From Candidatus Cloacimonadota bacterium (GTDB taxonomy: Bacteria > Cloacimonadota > Cloacimonadia > Cloacimonadales > Cloacimonadaceae), in NCBI GenBank assembly GCA_028683635.1, contig JAQUHL010000035.1, positions 1 through 10,497 on the forward strand: DNA of 10,497 bases, given 5' to 3'. Position 1 is the first letter of the stretch, and each line of letters starts with the position of its first letter. The position numbers and the translations under genes are program-made. Shown in pieces: positions 6,013-10,497 of this stretch. Under the pieces are notes generated by a model. It searched no databases, was not told where the DNA came from, and saw only the letters and a list, made by a program, of their open reading frames with translations.

Positions 6013-8946
6013 TCACTTCTTAATGACAGCGTTCTTTCCGTCAAATAGAATTTTGCATTCTTGTGGAAGTCTTTTTACTATAAAGAATTGCCCTGTTAGG
6101 AGTGATTCCTGATTATCGAGCCATTCCCAATCCAAGTAATCATTCTGTGCTTTATCACAGACTGTTAAGTATGCTACATTCATGGAAAACAGATTGTGAA
6201 AAAAGTGACTGCCATGAGATGCTTCGATACTCATGTATGGCAGAACTACTTCAACAATTACCTGCGCATTACTAATCTGACTCCAGACCACAGGAATACC
6301 CAAAAAACGATCACTCGAGCCCCAACGACCCGGTCCGATCAAAACATATTTGGTATTCGAGTTTCGCATCTCCTGGTTCATTTCCTCAAGCTCGATCACC
6401 ATTTCTTCGGTTTTTACTATGCTGAACTTTTCAGGATTGATATAGATCACTGTATTAAGTTCTTCTTTGATTTCGCTGCCAAGAGCGTAGGATGAAAACA
6501 ATAGCAGTTCATGTCTTTTATCCAGATAGGATTCAAGGGGTTCGGAGTACAACATGCAATTGACGGCTATGGGGCGGATTTGCAGTAGAAAAAAACTGCA
6601 ACGCTTCTTTTCAGCGTCGATATCAAATGCAAATTCCATTTCTACTTCGCAACCCATTACTTCGCGACCCAGTTGCAAGAAATCCTTGATAATCGGTGCC
6701 AGCGGGTATAGATTATAGTGTAAAAGTGATCTGTATGTAACTACCCTTGGGCCCTGGGCATATTTTCCACTGATGAATTCTTTGTTATCATGGTCCCAAA
6801 CGGATGTAATATCCACCAATTCAGTTTCACAGAGCTTCTGAGATATCCTGAGCCTTTCCAGAGAAACATCCTCACCCTCCAGTAGGTTGAAATCGTTCTT
6901 ATTGGGTGCTATGGCATATAAATGCCTGGGAGCATTGGAGACGATGTTTACCGCTGTGAACATATCTTTGTTCTGATGCGCCGGACAGAAAGCAAAGGTT
7001 CTTTCCCTTTCTACGGCTGTTTTTCCAAGACCGGTGGAAAGGGTTACAATCCCATCTTCATGTTTCATATTTGAACCAGGGTAGTAATTATAGGACTGTG
7101 CCACACCTGATACCAAAGGATAGAAATATTCTTCATGCCTTGACCCCGCTACCCTTTGGATGATGATAGCCATCTTTTCTTCCCGGGAAGGAATGCGAAG
7201 CGATTCCCGGTATACCCTTGCATTTTTCAGGAACATGGATGCATACACAAGCTTGATAGCAATTATCAAATGCTCCAAGCGGATGTCTTGATTCGGATGA
7301 CTATTGGGAATCAAAAAAGTACGAAAAATTCCGGCAAAAGGATTGGTGATGGAATCCTCGAGTACCGACGAGGAACGGATGGCAAGAGGAAAATTTGTTT
7401 GTGATACGATGGACTGCAAGACCATTATCGTGCTATCGGTAAAGCTGCTTTTGACAAATGCCAAATCAATTTCCGAATCGGATAAATCCTCAATATCCTT
7501 CAAATGGGGGTTATTGGCAAGAAACTTATCGAATTCTCCAGTAGCCAGCACAGCAGCCACAGGGACAGAGATGGTGGCGTTGGTGTATTTTTCGCAGACA
7601 TTACTGAAACGGTTTATTACCACGTTTAGAAAGGCAAGTCCTCGTCCTTTTCCTCCGATGGAATCTTCCCCAATTTTATAGATCAAATTTATGTCGAAGG
7701 TGGATTCTTCGTTCCAATCCTGAATCTTTTCCCGGCGTCTGTATTCTATCAGGGATTGGAAGGAATCGCACAATTCTTTTCTCAGTTCTTCGGGTTCTTC
7801 CCATTTAACCATGTGTTTCAGATAGATGCTAAGTGCAACTTCCGCATGAGTATTGAGCCAATTGTGGATGTGCTTATATTTGAAATGATAGATCAGCGAT
7901 TCATTGGGTATCTGGCTCAGACAATGGAGAAAACCGATCAGGGTCTGCGCTTCGCATACATAGGATTGATCAGGTTTTCGAAAGATGAACTTGCCAAATC
8001 CGATCTCATTCTCCAACCACCTCCGGATCTGAATTTTTAGTCCAGGAAGATCTTTGTACAAAAATTCACCCTCATTAGAAGTAACAATATCCCGATACAT
8101 GGGATTGAAGGATTGGAGCAGAAAAGGCAGGGTCGGCTTCCTTTTCCTGACATATTGCAAAAGTTTAAGTCCGGCATCACGGTCAAATTCACCCCTGTAA
8201 TTATAATTTACATTGCTGATAATGCCAATGATGCAGTCTGAGTGAGCACTGAAAAATTCCACAGCGCTTGAGAAATCATGAAGAAGCAGAATTCTCGGCC
8301 TGGCATTCATATACAAGGTTTTGTTAAAATCTTGATGCTCTCTGCGGATCACATCCTGGTTCAAGAGCAAGATTTGTTCATAAAGCAATGGCAAAAACTG
8401 AGAGTAATAGGGGATGAAGGTCTCAATAACAATAATAATTGGGATATCATAGATCTTGGTATCATGCTCGATGTTGAGCTTTTCCTCGAGTTGTTTGACG
8501 ATTGCCAGGAAGAGCTTGGAATCACCATTCCAATAAAAAAAATCGTCCACTACCCGCAATTGGTCAACATGGTTTTCGATAAACATCAGATCCATGGGAG
8601 TGCTCAATAACAGCACTATGGGTTTCGAGTAGTAGATCTCTTTGATGTTGGCAATGAGTTCAAGTGCTAATCCACGCATTGAAGCAAGGTGGATAATAAC
8701 AACATCAATTTGTTCATACTGAAGCTGGTTAAGTGCACTTTCCCTGCTTGAAGCATGATAGATAGTGGGTTGGGTGGTCAGGTTCAGGAGGTAAAAATCT
8801 GCTGCAACCTGTTCCGCTAAAAAGCCATCAACCTCGAAGACAAAAGTATCATAGAGTGAGGCAATCAGGAGAATATGCTGCACTCTGTGAGGCATGACAC
8901 ATTCGATGAGCTCGATTTCTTTAGACCAATTATTGGCAGAAATCAT
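6013..8946 (-). CDS. PPDK_N-type ATP-grasp protein with degenerate receiver-like N-terminus (complete paralogue)
   Basis: The protein is 977 residues. Residues about 18-170 and 210-320 look like two receiver-type folds. The first has His86 where the phosphoacceptor Asp would be (VVIIHLASM) and no KP motif; the second also lacks the key residues. A helical linker (HNWLNTHAEVAL) leads to an ATP-grasp domain like the N-terminal half of PEP synthase/pyruvate phosphate dikinase: GGKG (431-434, Lys433), IRSSSVLED (Arg524), STGLGK, Glu771 in EMEFAFD and LQIRP (Gln789, Arg791). The last ~150 residues hold GPGRWGSSD (from 871) and GSHFFHN (His914, His917). No phosphohistidine swivel (GG..SHAA) and no PEP/pyruvate barrel is present, so it should bind ATP but probably is not a true PEP synthase; databases tend to label such proteins PEP/pyruvate-binding. 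The start ATG 8946 is 10 bases after the upstream paralogue, with only a weak AGG site; ATG 8895 is an alternative. The biological role is unknown. Confidence 0.85.
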   Translation of the reverse strand: MISANNWSKEIELIECVMPHRVQHILLIASLYDTFVFEVDGFLAEQVAADFYLLNLTTQPTIYHASSRESALNQLQYEQIDVVIIHLASMRGLALELIANIKEIYYSKPIVLLLSTPMDLMFIENHVDQLRVVDDFFYWNGDSKLFLAIVKQLEEKLNIEHDTKIYDIPIIIVIETFIPYYSQFLPLLYEQILLLNQDVIRREHQDFNKTLYMNARPRILLLHDFSSAVEFFSAHSDCIIGIISNVNYNYRGEFDRDAGLKLLQYVRKRKPTLPFLLQSFNPMYRDIVTSNEGEFLYKDLPGLKIQIRRWLENEIGFGKFIFRKPDQSYVCEAQTLIGFLHCLSQIPNESLIYHFKYKHIHNWLNTHAEVALSIYLKHMVKWEEPEELRKELCDSFQSLIEYRRREKIQDWNEESTFDINLIYKIGEDSIGGKGRGLAFLNVVINRFSNVCEKYTNATISVPVAAVLATGEFDKFLANNPHLKDIEDLSDSEIDLAFVKSSFTDSTIMVLQSIVSQTNFPLAIRSSSVLEDSITNPFAGIFRTFLIPNSHPNQDIRLEHLIIAIKLVYASMFLKNARVYRESLRIPSREEKMAIIIQRVAGSRHEEYFYPLVSGVAQSYNYYPGSNMKHEDGIVTLSTGLGKTAVERERTFAFCPAHQNKDMFTAVNIVSNAPRHLYAIAPNKNDFNLLEGEDVSLERLRISQKLCETELVDITSVWDHDNKEFISGKYAQGPRVVTYRSLLHYNLYPLAPIIKDFLQLGREVMGCEVEMEFAFDIDAEKKRCSFFLLQIRPIAVNCMLYSEPLESYLDKRHELLLFSSYALGSEIKEELNTVIYINPEKFSIVKTEEMVIELEEMNQEMRNSNTKYVLIGPGRWGSSDRFLGIPVVWSQISNAQVIVEVVLPYMSIEASHGSHFFHNLFSMNVAYLTVCDKAQNDYLDWEWLDNQESLLTGQFFIVKRLPQECKILFDGKNAVIKK

Positions 8947-8956
8947 CGCCTGGTTC

Positions 8957-10497
8957 TCATTTGTGGATTACAGCAAGTCCGGTCTTACCGTCCATTCTCA
9001 CTACCAGGTTATGGTCAAATTCCAGATGAACAAAGAAGTCTCCCCGCTCCGTTACAGGCTGGTTCAATAGCCACTCCCAATCCACAAAATCGGTTTGGGA
9101 TACGTAGGGAATGGTGAAATAGCCTACATTCATAGCCACCAGATTGTGGAAGAAATGCGTTCCCTGTGATGCCTCCACAATGAAATCTCTCAGACCTGTT
9201 TCCAGAATTACCTTGGCTCTGTTGATCTGTGGCCAGCGTACAGGAATGCCCAAAAATCTATCTCTTGAGCCCCAGCGACCTGGTCCGATCAGGATGTATC
9301 TTTTGTTCTCCCTGTGCATTTTCTCGTTCAGTGTTTCGATTTCAGCTTGCATTTCTTGAGTGCGCGTTTTGTCGAAACGTTCAGGATCCATATATATGAT
9401 GTCTGTGAGGTCATCGATAATTCCATTTCCCATTCCGTGCTCTGTGTACATTATAAGATCCTTTTTATCAAGCTTTTCGACATCAATCCGGTATGCCTCT
9501 GTGGTTACGGATAGCGGACGGATTTGCAAGATGTAAAATGAAGGTATCTGCCCCATTAGGTTATCATGATCCAGATTTACGGCAAATTCAATCTCTACAG
9601 GAATGCCCAAGGCAATTTCGCCAATTTCGAGCAGTTCCTGTACAATCCTTGCCAGTGGGAAGTGATTATACTTGAGAATGCTGGAAAAGGTGAGCACTTT
9701 TAGGCCAGGAGATTCGAGATTATCGGTTAGCCGATTGTTTTCATAATCCCATACGGAGGCAATATAGCGGAGCACTCCCTGCTTTTCTGCTTCTTTCAGG
9801 CTTTGTTTCACCAAAGTTGTTTCTTCTCCTTTGGTCAGGTCAAAATCGTTTCGGGAGAGATCCAAGGCAAAGAATTCCTTTTGTGCGGATCTTACCAGTT
9901 CTTGTTGGGGGAGCATCTCTGTTTCGGGATATCTTGGGCAAAAGCGGAAATTCAGCTTTCCTTCCACCACAGATTTTCCCAGACCAAGAGCTATGTTGGC
10001 AATCCCATCGGTGTGGGTCATGTGGGCAGTGGGATAGAAGTTGTAGGATTGTGCTACTCCAGAGATGTGGGGATAGTAATAGCTGTCTGCATGTCTGCCA
10101 CCTGCAACTTCCTGAATTATGACGGCCATTTTTTCCTCTTCAGCTTTGAAGTTCAGGGCTTCAAGGAAATTTCTGGCATCTGATAGGTAAACTGAGGAGA
10201 ACACCAGCTTGATGGCATCCATTAGCTGCCTTAGGCGGAAGAGCTTATCTACATGGTTATTGGGTAACATGAAGGTGCGATATACTCCTGCCAGAGGTTG
10301 AGCTTGTGAATCTTCCAGAAGGCTCGAAGAACGCACGGCAATAGGATAATGGATATGATCGAGATAAATTTCAAGCCGGCTTACCAGGTTGTCGGAGAGC
10401 TTTCCCTTAATAAATATCGCATCTATTTCATCATCACTTTTACCGGCAACACTCTCGATGATTCTGTTGTTTTCAATAAATTGGTCAAACTCAGTAG
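8957..10497 (-). CDS. PPDK_N-type ATP-grasp protein, upstream paralogue (partial, N-terminus beyond right edge)
   Basis: The frame is open from the right edge to TGA at 8957-8959, giving 513 complete codons; the start and any N-terminal domain are outside the window. It aligns almost gap-free with residues about 470-977 of the next gene. It keeps AVRSSSLLED, ALGLGK, VEIEFAVNLD and LQIRPL of the PPDK_N ATP-grasp domain, then GPGRWGSRDRFLG and GTHFFHNL in the same C-terminal region, ending in DGKTGLAVIHK. Like its neighbour it goes straight from ATP-grasp to this C-terminal region without the phosphohistidine or PEP/pyruvate domains of PEP synthase or PPDK. A GTG near 10336 is inside the ATP-grasp core and is not a real start. 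The stop is 10 bases before the next gene, so the two are surely co-transcribed and come from an old duplication. The substrate is unknown. Confidence 0.85.
   Translation of the reverse strand, partial: TEFDQFIENNRIIESVAGKSDDEIDAIFIKGKLSDNLVSRLEIYLDHIHYPIAVRSSSLLEDSQAQPLAGVYRTFMLPNNHVDKLFRLRQLMDAIKLVFSSVYLSDARNFLEALNFKAEEEKMAVIIQEVAGGRHADSYYYPHISGVAQSYNFYPTAHMTHTDGIANIALGLGKSVVEGKLNFRFCPRYPETEMLPQQELVRSAQKEFFALDLSRNDFDLTKGEETTLVKQSLKEAEKQGVLRYIASVWDYENNRLTDNLESPGLKVLTFSSILKYNHFPLARIVQELLEIGEIALGIPVEIEFAVNLDHDNLMGQIPSFYILQIRPLSVTTEAYRIDVEKLDKKDLIMYTEHGMGNGIIDDLTDIIYMDPERFDKTRTQEMQAEIETLNEKMHRENKRYILIGPGRWGSRDRFLGIPVRWPQINRAKVILETGLRDFIVEASQGTHFFHNLVAMNVGYFTIPYVSQTDFVDWEWLLNQPVTERGDFFVHLEFDHNLVVRMDGKTGLAVIHK

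Noticed and set aside
9803..10183. Plus-strand open frames over the partial ATP-grasp gene
   Set aside because: They are antisense to a well-conserved coding region and overlap each other in several frames, as expected for shadows.

Overview
The window is a densely packed, single-direction stretch of bacterial chromosome: every gene that can be supported lies on the minus strand, with gaps of 1 to about 150 bases and two overlapping or nearly touching gene junctions. By eye the base composition is moderate (low-to-mid 40s % GC), and strong AGGAGG-type ribosome binding sites are present. No phage, transposon, CRISPR or RNA gene was seen. The mix of genes suggests an anaerobic, amino-acid-using bacterium of the FCB/Cloacimonadota kind: a secreted transglutaminase-like protein with a trailing beta-sandwich, large pyruvate-phosphate-dikinase-like ATP-grasp proteins with receiver-like N-termini, a hexameric glutamate dehydrogenase, and a sigma-54 two-component pair. 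That placement is an inference from gene content, not proof.

Reading in the direction of transcription (from high to low coordinates): (1) 10497-8957 is the C-terminal part of a PPDK_N-type ATP-grasp protein that runs off the right edge. (2) 8946-6013 is a second, complete paralogue of 977 residues with degenerate receiver-like domains in front. (3) A gap of about 148 bases holds nested inverted repeats and a strong ribosome binding site. (4) 5864-4533 is glutamate dehydrogenase (gdhA). (5) A 13-bp hairpin sits between gdhA and the next gene. (6) About 4466-3336 is a soluble GAF-like sensor histidine kinase. (7) 3334-1979 is an NtrC-type sigma-54 response regulator, one base after the kinase. 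(8) 1989-1416 is a nitroreductase-family flavoprotein overlapping the regulator and broken by one extra base in a run of seven A residues. (9) 1366-1 is an exported transglutaminase-like protein, cut off by the left edge.

The likely joint logic is that the kinase/regulator pair is transcribed behind gdhA and probably controls sigma-54 promoters elsewhere; no sigma-54 promoter was found in the gap before gdhA. The two tandem ATP-grasp proteins keep the nucleotide-binding signatures of PEP synthase/PPDK. They end in a different conserved C-terminal region with a GPGRWGS motif and a G[ST]HFFHN motif, and the complete paralogue shows neither the phosphohistidine swivel domain nor the PEP/pyruvate barrel. 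They are therefore unlikely to be ordinary PEP synthases, and they are the least explained part of the window.
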